Shown here: piece by piece, positions 1-8,736 of the stretch | How the letters are laid out: every line of letters begins with the position of its first letter | How positions within the stretch are numbered: the first letter of the stretch is position 1 | Source: Planktotalea sp. | GTDB taxonomy: Bacteria > Pseudomonadota > Alphaproteobacteria > Rhodobacterales > Rhodobacteraceae | NCBI RefSeq assembly: GCF_018607995.1 | Contig: NZ_JABBAL010000008.1 | Coordinates: forward strand, 124,001 to 188,000 | Direction of reading: 5' to 3' | DNA length: 64,000 nt | The notes under the pieces: model-generated | Told to the model about the DNA's origin: nothing | The model's database searches: none | What the model saw: the letters and a program-made list of their open reading frames with translations, nothing else | Position numbers and translations under genes: made by a program

Positions 1-873
1 GATCAGCTTGGCTATAGTCCCAATGCCTTGGCGTCGTCACTCACTACTGGGCGCACGAAAATGATCGGGCTGATCTCGAACAACTTTCACAACCCTGTTT
101 TCCTCGAAGTCTTTGATATGTACACGCGCGGTCTGCACGAGCGGGACCTGCGCCCGTTGCTGGTGAACCTTACCGATGAAACGGATCCAGAGGCGTCGAT
201 CCGAATGTTGCGCCAGTATTCTGTGGATGGCGTGATCGTTGCCTCCTCGACCTTGCCGCCTGCGTTTGCCAAGTCATTTCGCGATGCAGGAATTCCTGTG
301 GTGCATTCGTTCGGGCGCCACACGGAAACGCCGGATGTAGATGTGCTTGGGATCGACAATATCGAAGCGGGCCGTATGGCTGCGCGGACGTTGATTGCGC
401 ATGGCTACACGGATATGGGCTTCCTTGGCGGCCCTGCGGAGGCGACCTCGACCCTTGATCGTGAGAAGGGGTTTTTGCTGGAATGTGCGTCGCATAAAGG
501 CGTGAGCGCGCGCGTGAGTTTCGCGGATGCCTATTCGTTCGAGGCGGGTAGGGCAGAGATGCTGGAACTGCTGACCGCGCCGCTTGCAGAAGCTTATTTC
601 TGTGGTGATGATGTGCTTTCGATCGGGGCGATCTCGGCGTTGGAAACGGCAGGTCTGAGCGTACCAGAGGACGTGGGCATCATCGGGCTCAACGACATTG
701 ATATGGCGAAGTGGGAGAACATCAATCTCACCACAATCCACAACCCGTTTTCCGCGATTATTGCCGCCTCGATTGAGCAAGTGACCGCGCTGGTCGAAAA
801 TCAGAGCATCACACCGAAGGCGCATCTATTTGAGTGTTCTGTGATCGAACGAGGAACGTTGAAAGCGCGCTAG
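1..873 (+). CDS. LacI-family transcriptional regulator, 5' end outside window
   Basis: Sugar-responsive DNA-binding repressor. The reading frame is open from base 1, so the N-terminal helix-turn-helix is missing; the first visible residues (LGYSPNALASSLTTGRT) are the usual end of the LacI DNA-binding/hinge region, followed by the periplasmic-binding-protein-like effector domain (MIGLISNNFHNPVF, later DVGIIGLNDIDMAKW and LTTIHNP) to the C-terminus. It sits next to an inositol-type catabolic locus whose divergent promoter carries a perfect LacI-like palindrome at 4102-4117, so it is the likely local regulator (inference). The true start lies upstream of the window. Confidence 0.9.
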   Translation, partial: DQLGYSPNALASSLTTGRTKMIGLISNNFHNPVFLEVFDMYTRGLHERDLRPLLVNLTDETDPEASIRMLRQYSVDGVIVASSTLPPAFAKSFRDAGIPVVHSFGRHTETPDVDVLGIDNIEAGRMAARTLIAHGYTDMGFLGGPAEATSTLDREKGFLLECASHKGVSARVSFADAYSFEAGRAEMLELLTAPLAEAYFCGDDVLSIGAISALETAGLSVPEDVGIIGLNDIDMAKWENINLTTIHNPFSAIIAASIEQVTALVENQSITPKAHLFECSVIERGTLKAR

Positions 874-898
874 GTTTCCCCAGCGCGCCTTATTTTTA
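865..898 (+). terminator. Rho-independent terminator of the LacI-family gene
   Basis: A GC-rich stem, GCGCGCT at 865-871 pairing with AGCGCGC at 82-88 of the same line (882-888), extended by two more pairs, is followed by a T-rich tract at 890-900. It includes the stop codon of the regulator gene. The neighbouring gene on the other strand ends at 909, so the two genes converge here. Confidence 0.65.
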
Positions 899-908
899 TT
901 CACAAGTT

Positions 909-2063
909 TTACTGAAACATAGGTGGACGGGCATCGAGCCACGCGCCGTCCTGTTGCCCGCTTTTTGCGACTGCAACGACAGCAGCCATAGAGCGCAGGC
1001 CATCCTCTGCACGCGGATAAAGATTCGCGGCTGGATCCATAACGCGGCTTTCTTTGCGCGCTGAAATAGCTTCGGCCAAATCTTTGTAGATGTTGGCAAA
1101 AGCAAGCGGCATGCCTTCAGCGTGACCAATGGTGACACGCGTGGTGCGGTCTGCTTCTGGCGATAGGTTTTCTTCACCGCGCTCAATGATTTGCAAGCGC
1201 TCGCCCAGTGGCATGTAGTAAAGCTGGTTTGGCTGCTCTTGCGACCAACGCAGACCACCTGTTTCGCCAAAGACCTGAATGCCCAAACCATGCTGGCGGC
1301 CAATCGCGATGGAAGAGGTCCAAAGGCGTCCAACGGCACCGCCATCCATGCGGAAGTTCACCATCGCGTCGTCTTCAAGCGTGCGTACATCAATGCAGGC
1401 GACCGTATCGGCAGAGAGCTTCGTGACTTCCTGACCCGTGACGAAACTCGCCATATGCATCGCGTGAATACCGCAATCGGCGAACTGCGCGGAAACACCT
1501 GCTTGCGCAGGATCATAGCGCCAACGCACGCGCGGATTGTCCGCATCGGTGGCATCGGCGTGATGACCATGGGCGAATTCAGCGTTGACCAAACGCACCT
1601 TGCCAATATCACCGCGCGCGATCATCGCTTTCATGTGACGTACAAGGGAATAGCCGGAATAGCCGTAGTTTACCGCACAGATTTTACCGGTTTTCTTAGC
1701 GATTTCGACGATTTCCTCGCCCTCTTCAACGGTCATCGTCATGGGTTTTTCACACAGCACATGGAAACCCGCTTCAAGGAAGGCTTTGGTGATCTCGAAG
1801 TGTGTAGAGTTTGGCGTGGCGACAGTCACGAGATCAATACGATCCTTCCGTTCGCTTTCACCCGCGAGCATATCCTGCCAAGAGCCATAAGCGCGATCGC
1901 CAAGGCCGAGGCGTTGACCATAGTCGATCCCCTCGGCTGCGCGGTGATCGAGTGCGCCAGCGCTGAATTCAAACAAGCCATCAAGGCCAGAGCCTAAGCG
2001 ATGTGCCGGACCGATTTGGCTGCCTTCGCCGCCGCCGATCATGCCCCATTTTAGTTTAGTCAT
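909..2063 (-). CDS. Gfo/Idh/MocA-family oxidoreductase
   Basis: NAD(P)-dependent dehydrogenase of 384 residues acting on a polyol or sugar. The N-terminus KLKWGMIGGGEGSQIG is the Rossmann dinucleotide site, HVLCEKPMTMTVEEGEEI carries the family EKP lysine, and DCGIHAMHMASFVTG lies in the substrate domain. It is the last gene of a three-gene minus-strand operon and abuts the stop codon of the IolE-like gene. The GGGEGSQIG form matches the subgroup often found beside IolE-like genes. A role in oxidising an inositol or inosose epimer is an inference from context. Confidence 0.85.
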   Translation of the reverse strand: MTKLKWGMIGGGEGSQIGPAHRLGSGLDGLFEFSAGALDHRAAEGIDYGQRLGLGDRAYGSWQDMLAGESERKDRIDLVTVATPNSTHFEITKAFLEAGFHVLCEKPMTMTVEEGEEIVEIAKKTGKICAVNYGYSGYSLVRHMKAMIARGDIGKVRLVNAEFAHGHHADATDADNPRVRWRYDPAQAGVSAQFADCGIHAMHMASFVTGQEVTKLSADTVACIDVRTLEDDAMVNFRMDGGAVGRLWTSSIAIGRQHGLGIQVFGETGGLRWSQEQPNQLYYMPLGERLQIIERGEENLSPEADRTTRVTIGHAEGMPLAFANIYKDLAEAISARKESRVMDPAANLYPRAEDGLRSMAAVVAVAKSGQQDGAWLDARPPMFQ

Positions 2064-2960
2064 TTATGCGCCCTCAAAGCCGATGGATTGCAGATATGTG
2101 CGGTTTAGTTTGGCGTCATCGATGGGGGATGTGTCGCCCGATGGATCGCAGTCTTGCTCGACTGTGCACCAGCCCTCAAAGCCATTATCAAGCAGGACCT
2201 GACGTACAGCTGGGAAGTCCACGTCGCCGTCGCCCAAGTTGCAGAAAATGCCATCGCCACAAGCTGTGTAAAAGTCTGTGCGGTTGGCAACGACGTTAGC
2301 CTTTACTTTGGGGTCAATGTCTTTGAAGTGCATGTAGCTGATGCGATCCATATTCTCTTGCATAAAGGCGACCGGATCAAAGCCGGCGTAGGAATGGTGG
2401 CCCGTGTCGAAGCAGATTTTAAGGATGCTTTCATCAACCTCGTTTAGAAGGCGCTCCAACTCAGGCTCAAAATCCATGAAGCCAGCTGCGTGGGCATGGA
2501 TGCCGACTGTGAGGCCATATTCTTCAGCGCCCATCTTCGCGATGGTTGCGATCTTTTCGCGGTAGGCGGTCCATTCGGCCTTGTCCATTTGCTCTGCCTC
2601 ATCTGCGCGGCCCGCAGTGGGTGCGCGACGCGGCGAGATGGAATCGATCAACACGAGATGCTCCGCACCATGCGCTTTGAGCGCTTTGCAGGTGCGCACG
2701 GAGCCGTCCATCACATCGTCCCAAGCATCAGGGTCGTGGAACGGGCGGAACACAACGCCGCCGACGAGCTCTTGGTTAAACTCTTCGAGCGCTTCGGAGA
2801 GCATCGCAGGGTCTTCGGGCATAAAGCCAACGGGGCCAAGTTCGATCCCTGTGTAGCCCGCTTCTGCGTTCTCTTGCAGCACTTTGCGCCAGCTTGGGTT
2901 ACGCGGATCATCCGCAAATTCGACGCCCCAAGAGCAAGGCGCATTTCCGATTTCAATCAT
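2064..2960 (-). CDS. IolE-like sugar phosphate isomerase/epimerase (TIM barrel)
   Basis: Protein of 298 residues of the xylose-isomerase-like TIM barrel superfamily. It opens with IEIGNAPCSWGVEF and continues YTGIELGPVGFMPED, both characteristic of inosose dehydratase IolE and relatives; metal-ligand type segments follow (HAHAAGFMDFE, FDTGHHSYAGFDP, YMHFKDIDP, WCTVEQDCD). In the myo-inositol pathway IolE dehydrates scyllo-inosose to the trihydroxycyclohexanedione used by IolD, which is encoded divergently in this locus, so that role is likely. An epimerase or isomerase role on a related cyclitol cannot be excluded. Confidence 0.8.
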   Translation of the reverse strand: MIEIGNAPCSWGVEFADDPRNPSWRKVLQENAEAGYTGIELGPVGFMPEDPAMLSEALEEFNQELVGGVVFRPFHDPDAWDDVMDGSVRTCKALKAHGAEHLVLIDSISPRRAPTAGRADEAEQMDKAEWTAYREKIATIAKMGAEEYGLTVGIHAHAAGFMDFEPELERLLNEVDESILKICFDTGHHSYAGFDPVAFMQENMDRISYMHFKDIDPKVKANVVANRTDFYTACGDGIFCNLGDGDVDFPAVRQVLLDNGFEGWCTVEQDCDPSGDTSPIDDAKLNRTYLQSIGFEGA

Positions 2961-2972
2961 TCTCTCAGTTCC

Positions 2973-4076
2973 TTAGTAATCGGCGACATCGACCCATGCG
3001 CGTTTTTCGCTGGAATCGATGGCTGCTTTGACGATGCGGTTCACTTCCATACCTTCGCGGAAAGTGGGCCAAATGTTTTGCTTAGTCTCAATCGCGGTCA
3101 GAAAATCTTTTGCCTCGATGATGATTTGATCTTGGTAGCCCGTGCCATGCCCGGGGCCTTGGCAAAAGGGTAAATAATCGGGGTGGTCAGGGCCTGTGAG
3201 GATCTTGCGGAACCCTTGCTGGGCATCGTCGCCTTCGCGCACATAAAGATGCAGCGCGTTTTGATCTTCGCCGTCGAAACGGATCATCCCTTTGGAGCCA
3301 TGGATCTCGTAGGCATACCCCATCTTGCGCCCCGTCGCGATGCGGCTCGCGTGAATGTGACCGCTGACGCCATTCTCGAATTCAAGCATGAATTGCGCTT
3401 GGTCGTCGTTGGTCACTTCAACGCCGCCACGTGAGCTGTGCACGGTTTGCACCACAGCACTGAGCGAAGCGATCGGCCCCATAAACGCACGTGCGCAATT
3501 GATGATATGCGGGGACAAATCACCCATACAGCCGTTGGCCATCCCGCTAGTGCGCCATGTGGCAGGGGCGTCAGGATCAGCAAGGAAATCTTCGGTCATT
3601 TCCGCGCGAAAGTATGTAACGGCGCCGATGTGCCCCTCATCAATTAGTTTGCGCGCATACTGAGAAGCAGGAGTGCGAATGTAATTGAACCCAACCATGT
3701 TGATAGCACCAGCCGCTTCGGCGGCGGCAAGCATGGCACGACTGTCTTCAAGCGTTTCGCCCAAAGGTTTCTCGCAAAACACTGGTTTGCCTAACGCGAA
3801 TGCTGCTTCCGCAATGGCGCGGTGCGTAGATTGGGGCGAGGCGATTACAATCGCATCAACGTCTGGATCATTGACCAAGCTCTGCCAATCAGACGTGCAA
3901 CGATTAAAGCCAAACTTCGTTTTGTAACGCTCTGCCGACGTATCAGAGGTCGCGCAAACCATCTCCAAGACAGGGCGCAATTTGGTTTCAAAGATAGTAC
4001 CAACGCTCGCGTAGGCCGCTGCATGAGCCTTGCCCATATAGCCGCCACCGACGATTCCAATTCTGATTTGCGTCAT
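2973..4076 (-). CDS. Gfo/Idh/MocA-family oxidoreductase
   Basis: A second NAD(P)-dependent dehydrogenase in this operon, about 367 residues from ATG at 4076, preceded by a purine-rich Shine-Dalgarno (AAGGGA). The dinucleotide motif is VGGGYMGKAHAAAY and the EKP motif is VFCEKPLGETLEDS; the substrate domain contains GDLSPHIINCARAF. It is the first gene of the minus-strand operon and is transcribed away from iolD across an intergenic region with a palindromic operator. It differs clearly from the product of the downstream Gfo/Idh gene, so the two probably act on different inositol stereoisomers or steps (inference). Confidence 0.85.
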   Translation of the reverse strand: MTQIRIGIVGGGYMGKAHAAAYASVGTIFETKLRPVLEMVCATSDTSAERYKTKFGFNRCTSDWQSLVNDPDVDAIVIASPQSTHRAIAEAAFALGKPVFCEKPLGETLEDSRAMLAAAEAAGAINMVGFNYIRTPASQYARKLIDEGHIGAVTYFRAEMTEDFLADPDAPATWRTSGMANGCMGDLSPHIINCARAFMGPIASLSAVVQTVHSSRGGVEVTNDDQAQFMLEFENGVSGHIHASRIATGRKMGYAYEIHGSKGMIRFDGEDQNALHLYVREGDDAQQGFRKILTGPDHPDYLPFCQGPGHGTGYQDQIIIEAKDFLTAIETKQNIWPTFREGMEVNRIVKAAIDSSEKRAWVDVADY

Positions 4077-4101
4077 CGTAACATCCCTTCCCAAAAACGT
4101 A

Positions 4102-4117
4102 TTGCAACCGGTTGCAA
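4102..4117. promoter_or_regulatory. Palindromic LacI-type operator in divergent iol promoter
   Basis: TTGCAACCGGTTGCAA is a perfect 16-bp palindrome with a central CG, the usual form of LacI/GalR-family operators. It lies between the divergent starts at 4076 (minus) and 4196 (plus), where a single bound repressor could control both operons. The LacI-family gene at the window start is the obvious candidate regulator. The palindrome is seen directly; the regulatory link is inference. Confidence 0.75.
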
Positions 4118-4195
4118 AATGGGTATCCTTGATTAGGTCTGCTGGTCAATAGCATTGTTGAAAAGGGCAGGCACTTAGCCATCTTGGAGGGTGCA

Positions 4196-6064
4196 ATGGG
4201 GCGAGCGGACGAGACCATCACATTGACGACGGCACAGGCGATCATTCGCTATTTGGCTGCGCAATTTATAGAGATTGACGGTGTGAAAACCCGTGCGTGC
4301 GGCGGTGGATTCGGTATTTTCGGACATGGTAACGTGACCTGTCTTGGCGAAGCGCTTCACGATCATAAAGATGTGCTGCCGCTCTATCGTGGACAGAATG
4401 AACAGGGCATGGGATTCGCGGCCGCTGGCTATGCGAAGGCGCATTTACGCCGACGTTTCATGTTTTGCACGGCGAGTGCTGGGCCGGGAACTGCCAACCT
4501 GCTCACCAGTGCGGCTTTGGTACATGCGAACCGTTTGCCGATGTTGATGCTTTGCGGCGATACGTTCTTGACGCGTTTACCCGATCCTGTGTTGCAACAG
4601 CTTGAGCACTTTGGAAACCCGACCTTTGGTGTGAATGATGCGTTCAAAGCGGTTTCGCGGTTTTGGGATCGCATTACGCATCCTGCGCAGATCATTCAGT
4701 CCTTGCCCGCTGCATTGGCAACAATGCTCGATCCTGCGGATTGCGGCCCTGCGTTCATTGGTTTGCCGCAAGATGTACAGGGCTGGACATATGACTACCC
4801 GGTTTCGTTCTTCGATGAAAAAGTGCACCGCATTCGTCGCCAAGCAGCGGATGCTGAAGAGATTACTGATGCGGCAGAGCTGCTGAAGTCAGCCAAACGC
4901 CCGATGATCATTGCGGGTGGCGGCGTACAATATTCTGGTGCAGTGGCAGAATTAACCGCCTTCGCCGAAGCACATGATATTCCCGTGGTCGAAACCATCG
5001 CGGGACGCGCGAATATGGTGAATGATCACACGCTCAACATTGGGCCGCTTGGCGTAACGGGATCGGATTCGGCGAATACGATTGCGGAGGAGGCGGACGT
5101 CATCCTCGCCGTCGGCACGCGCTTGCAGGACTTCACCACGGGGTCTTGGACCGCATTCGCGAAAGATGCGCAGATCATCGGGTTGAACGTAGGGCGGCAC
5201 GATGCGGCGAAGCATATGTCGATGACTGTTGTGGGCGATGCGAAACTCGCGCTCGTTGAGCTCGGCAGTGCGACCAGTGGGTACAGCGCGCCAAAATCAT
5301 GGACCAAATACGCGCAAGGCGAGCGGGCGAAGTGGAGCGATTACGTCGCCGACAATACGCGCGTTGGCAATGGACCAGCTTCCTATGCGCAAGCGATTGG
5401 TGTGGTAAATGATCTCTGTGATCCGCGCGACCGCGTTGTTGCGGCGGCGGGCGGCTTGCCCGCAGAGGTGACAGCCAACTGGAAAACGCTTGATATTGGC
5501 ACCGTGGATGTCGAATTCGGTTTTTCCTGCATGGGCTATGAAATCGCCGGCGGTTGGGGCGCGCGCATTGCGCAAGCGCAGATCGATCCCGACCAAGACA
5601 CGATCGTATTCACGGGGGATGGGTCTTATTTGCTGATGAACTCGGACATCTACTCCTCTGTTCTCACGGATAAAAAGCTGATCATTCTCGTGCTTGATAA
5701 CGGTGGTTTCGCGGTCATCAACAAGTTGCAAAATAACACGGGCAATGAAAGTTTCAATAACCTCATCGCCGACACGCCCACAGCCACACGCCAAGTGAAC
5801 GTCGATTTTGAAGCCCACGCACGCGCTATGGGCGCAGAGGCGGAAACGGTCGAAATATCTGGTTTAGAGGAAGCGTTCAAACGTGCCAAGGCCAGTGACA
5901 AAACCTATGTGATCTGCGCCAAAGTGGATCCTTATAAGGGCTGGACGACGGAGGGTCATACATGGTGGGAGGTCGGCACGCCGCATGTGACGGACAATCC
6001 CAAAGTGCAGGCTGCGCATGTAGAGCAAGAAGAAGCGCGCGCGCGTCAAAGGAAGGGTGTTTAA
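4196..6064 (+). CDS. iolD: 3D-(3,5/4)-trihydroxycyclohexane-1,2-dione acylhydrolase (IolD)
   Basis: Thiamine diphosphate enzyme that hydrolytically opens the cyclic dione of the inositol pathway to 5-deoxyglucuronate. ATG 4196 is chosen because GGAGG at 4186-4190 stands five bases before it; an in-frame TTG at 4184 would contain that site. The 622-residue protein has the three-domain TPP fold: activating glutamate E69 in GQNEQGMGFAAAGYAKA, the central domain (PMIIAGGGVQYSGA), and the C-terminal diphosphate motif GDGSYLLMNSD with LVLDNGGFAVINKLQ. It is the first gene of the plus-strand operon. Length and motifs fit IolD well. Confidence 0.93.
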   Translation: MGRADETITLTTAQAIIRYLAAQFIEIDGVKTRACGGGFGIFGHGNVTCLGEALHDHKDVLPLYRGQNEQGMGFAAAGYAKAHLRRRFMFCTASAGPGTANLLTSAALVHANRLPMLMLCGDTFLTRLPDPVLQQLEHFGNPTFGVNDAFKAVSRFWDRITHPAQIIQSLPAALATMLDPADCGPAFIGLPQDVQGWTYDYPVSFFDEKVHRIRRQAADAEEITDAAELLKSAKRPMIIAGGGVQYSGAVAELTAFAEAHDIPVVETIAGRANMVNDHTLNIGPLGVTGSDSANTIAEEADVILAVGTRLQDFTTGSWTAFAKDAQIIGLNVGRHDAAKHMSMTVVGDAKLALVELGSATSGYSAPKSWTKYAQGERAKWSDYVADNTRVGNGPASYAQAIGVVNDLCDPRDRVVAAAGGLPAEVTANWKTLDIGTVDVEFGFSCMGYEIAGGWGARIAQAQIDPDQDTIVFTGDGSYLLMNSDIYSSVLTDKKLIILVLDNGGFAVINKLQNNTGNESFNNLIADTPTATRQVNVDFEAHARAMGAEAETVEISGLEEAFKRAKASDKTYVICAKVDPYKGWTTEGHTWWEVGTPHVTDNPKVQAAHVEQEEARARQRKGV

Positions 6065-6901
6065 ATGAAAAGGTTTAACGCGAGCAACGCGGATCCGGCG
6101 ACCATTGTCGATGAATTGCTCAATGGCAAAGGCGCTGTGCTAATCTCAGGTCTGTTCAGCGACGCACAAATCGCGGAAGCCCGAGCGATTATTCTAGAGC
6201 ACTCTTCCCAGGCGGATACAGTCACACATTTCCAAGGCCAAGCCGAAGAAGAGGGCAAGTTGAATCTGCAACGCCGCGTATGGAACCTGCTTGCGAAGGG
6301 GGATGTGTTTTCTGATATGGCGGCACATCCCGTTATCATGGACGTCCTGCGCAAATTCTTGGGCAGCGAGTTTATAATGGGCTCCATTGCGGCCAATCGC
6401 ATCCTGCCCGGCGGGCTGGGGCAGGAGCCGCATGTGGATTATCCCTATTGGGATTTTTACAAGCCCGAAAGCCATCCAATTGGCTTGAACGGTTCTTTTC
6501 CGATGAACGCTCAGGTGTCGATCTTGCTTGATCCGTTCACCGAAGAAACGGGGGCGACGGCCTATGCGCCGGGCTCGCAAAAGGAGCTGCGCTATCCCAA
6601 TGAAGACGACAAGTTCTTCGATATCTGCGAACGCATGTTGGGGGAGCCGGGGGATGTGGCCCTGTTCTACGGTGTCGCGTGGCACTGCGCGATGCCCAAC
6701 AAATCCCAGCAGGATCGCAGCGCTGTTTTGATCAATTACCTGCCCAAATGGGTGAAACCGTTGGAGGATATGCCGGGGGCTTTGTCGCAAGAATTTCTTG
6801 AGGCCGCTTCGCCCGATCTGCGCCAGTTGTTGGGCTTGAACTACCCTTACCCAGAGCTTTTTGATGAGGTCAAAGCAGGCAACGCAGTGGGGCGCAAATG
6901 A
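6065..6901 (+). CDS. Phytanoyl-CoA dioxygenase (PhyH) family protein
   Basis: Predicted Fe(II)/2-oxoglutarate dioxygenase of 278 residues. The iron triad is visible as H123-x-D125 (EPHVDYPYWDF) and H207 (VAWHCAMPNK), with R218 placed to bind 2-oxoglutarate. The ATG follows the iolD stop codon directly and the gene overlaps the next by four bases, so it is embedded in the inositol operon. Canonical inositol degradation has no dioxygenase; it may hydroxylate or demethylate a modified cyclitol feeding the pathway. That function is inference and the substrate is unknown. Confidence 0.8.
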   Translation: MKRFNASNADPATIVDELLNGKGAVLISGLFSDAQIAEARAIILEHSSQADTVTHFQGQAEEEGKLNLQRRVWNLLAKGDVFSDMAAHPVIMDVLRKFLGSEFIMGSIAANRILPGGLGQEPHVDYPYWDFYKPESHPIGLNGSFPMNAQVSILLDPFTEETGATAYAPGSQKELRYPNEDDKFFDICERMLGEPGDVALFYGVAWHCAMPNKSQQDRSAVLINYLPKWVKPLEDMPGALSQEFLEAASPDLRQLLGLNYPYPELFDEVKAGNAVGRK

Positions 6902-7881
6902 GCGACTTAATAAACGGCATCAAGGCCAATACCTTCGTTATTGTTGGCCGTGCAGGGATGGATTTCTTTGCCGATCCTGCGGGCACAAAGACCGAGGAAG
7001 GCGAGGTTTTTCGCGCAGGGCTTGGTGGTTCATCGGCCAATATCGCAGCCGGAATTTGCAAGCTTGGCGGACAAGCTGCTTTGGTGACGCGGGTGTCTGA
7101 TGACAGCGTTGGGCGCTATTGTGTGAACCAGCTCAAACATTACGGTGTCAATGCAGATTACGTGACGCCGATTGGTGGCGAATTTCGCAATTCGTTAGCC
7201 GTCTATGAAAGCCGGATTGAGGATCATCAGTCAGTGATCTATCGCAATGGAGCCGCAGATTTCCAGATGGATATCACGGACGTAGAAGCGGTGGATTATT
7301 CCAAATACGGCGCGCTTATCACGGCCGGCACGGTCTTCGCGGCAGAACCTTCTCGTGCCGCAACGTTTCATGCATTTGCATTGGCGAAACAGGCGGACCT
7401 GCCAATCATTTTCGACGTGGATTATCGTCCCTACTCATGGCCTTCGCCACAAGTCGCCTCCGACGTGCTCAGCCGTGCGGCGGCAGAGTGCGATATGATT
7501 GTGGGCAATGACGAAGAGTTCGGCTTTATGGCGGGTGGCATCGAAAAGGGTCTAGCCAAGGCGAAAGAGCTTTCCGAAACCAGCGCCACTATTGTTGTTT
7601 ACAAAATGGGACCGGAAGGGGCGATCACATTTGCCAATGGTGCAGAAATCCGCACCGGAATTTACCCTGTTGAGGCCCTTAAACCCACAGGGGCGGGGGA
7701 TAGTTTCATGGCGGGGCTTATGACATCTATCGCGGGAGGATATGACCTCGAAACCGCAATCTTGCGCGGCTCTGCCTGCGCCTCTGTCACCGTGTCAAAA
7801 CCGGGTTGTGCGCCTGCGATGCCTGACACACAAACCTTAGAAACATTCTTGGCCGAGCATTCCGGCCCAACCGCTGCTTAA
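6898..7881 (+). CDS. iolC: PfkB-family carbohydrate kinase, probable IolC role
   Basis: Sugar kinase of the ribokinase/PfkB family, 327 residues. It has the N-terminal substrate segment GLGGSSANIAAGICKLGG and the C-terminal signature TGAGDSF at 264-270 with catalytic base D268. Position between iolD and iolB suggests phosphorylation of 2-deoxy-5-keto-gluconate (IolC step). It lacks the C-terminal aldolase-like extension found in some proteobacterial IolC proteins, in agreement with a separate IolJ-type aldolase in this operon. Start ATG overlaps the upstream stop (ATGA). Confidence 0.8.
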   Translation: MSDLINGIKANTFVIVGRAGMDFFADPAGTKTEEGEVFRAGLGGSSANIAAGICKLGGQAALVTRVSDDSVGRYCVNQLKHYGVNADYVTPIGGEFRNSLAVYESRIEDHQSVIYRNGAADFQMDITDVEAVDYSKYGALITAGTVFAAEPSRAATFHAFALAKQADLPIIFDVDYRPYSWPSPQVASDVLSRAAAECDMIVGNDEEFGFMAGGIEKGLAKAKELSETSATIVVYKMGPEGAITFANGAEIRTGIYPVEALKPTGAGDSFMAGLMTSIAGGYDLETAILRGSACASVTVSKPGCAPAMPDTQTLETFLAEHSGPTAA

Positions 7882-7893
7882 AGGACCACGCCC

Positions 7894-8736
7894 ATGCATA
7901 TCGCGCCATTTGACAATCAGAACAAACCTATCGTCGATGCGGATGATCCCACGGTTCCGTTGAATTATTTCAACATCGTTAATCTCAAGAAGGGCGAAGC
8001 ATTCGAGTATTCCGTCCCCGGATACGAGACCTGCATTGTGCCTGCGACAGGGTCGGTGGATGTGAATATCGAAGGCTTCAAAGCGGGTGATCTTGGGGGC
8101 CGTGTCGAGGATGTTTGGGGCGGTGAGCCAGAAGGCGTCTATGTCCCTATGGCCGCGAAGGCGGAATTTGTCTGCACATCTGATACAGCTGAAATCTACA
8201 TCGCGGGTGCACGCTACGACAAAGTTCTGGATGCATTTGCTGTGCGCTCTGACGAGTTGGACCTGGTGCAATACGGTTCTGACGACACGAAAACGCACCG
8301 TAAAATCAAGCACATCCTTGGCACGAAATATCACGACAAAGTTGGTCGCCTTTTGGTGTCCGAACTGTTCACGGTCGGTCAAGGTGGCTGGTCCGGATTT
8401 CCGGCGCATAAGCATGACACGGATAATCTGCCACATGAAACGCGTCATGATGAGACCTATAACTTCCGCTTCAAGCCGAGCCATGGCTCAGGCGTGCAAA
8501 TTCTCCAACGCGAGGAAGGTGTGCCGGGGGATGCGTATCAATTGATGAACAACTCCACGATTATGATCGATAATGGCTATCATGCCTGCGCGGTCATGCC
8601 GGGATATGAGATGTATTACTTCACGATTCTGGGTGGCCTGTCGCAACGTTCGCTCGTGCAGTATTTCCAGCCAACGCATGCTTATCAGATCGAGACTATT
8701 CCCGGCATCAAAGACATGATTGCGAAGTTTAAGTGA
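7894..8736 (+). CDS. iolB: 5-deoxy-glucuronate isomerase (IolB)
   Basis: Cupin-fold isomerase of 280 residues converting 5-deoxyglucuronate to 2-deoxy-5-keto-gluconate. Family features include the N-terminal half ending in a GSVDVNIEG turn, and the metal-binding cupin region FPAHKHDTDNLPHETRHDE with closely spaced His and Glu residues, then YHACAVMPGYEMYYFTILGG near the C-terminus. It lies twelve bases after the kinase gene and overlaps the aldolase start. Length and pattern match IolB. Confidence 0.92.
   Translation: MHIAPFDNQNKPIVDADDPTVPLNYFNIVNLKKGEAFEYSVPGYETCIVPATGSVDVNIEGFKAGDLGGRVEDVWGGEPEGVYVPMAAKAEFVCTSDTAEIYIAGARYDKVLDAFAVRSDELDLVQYGSDDTKTHRKIKHILGTKYHDKVGRLLVSELFTVGQGGWSGFPAHKHDTDNLPHETRHDETYNFRFKPSHGSGVQILQREEGVPGDAYQLMNNSTIMIDNGYHACAVMPGYEMYYFTILGGLSQRSLVQYFQPTHAYQIETIPGIKDMIAKFK

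Noticed and set aside
1191-1997. 268-codon open frame on the plus strand
   Set aside because: Antisense to the Gfo/Idh/MocA gene at 909-2063, which has all family motifs; the antisense product is Arg/His-rich and unlike any family.
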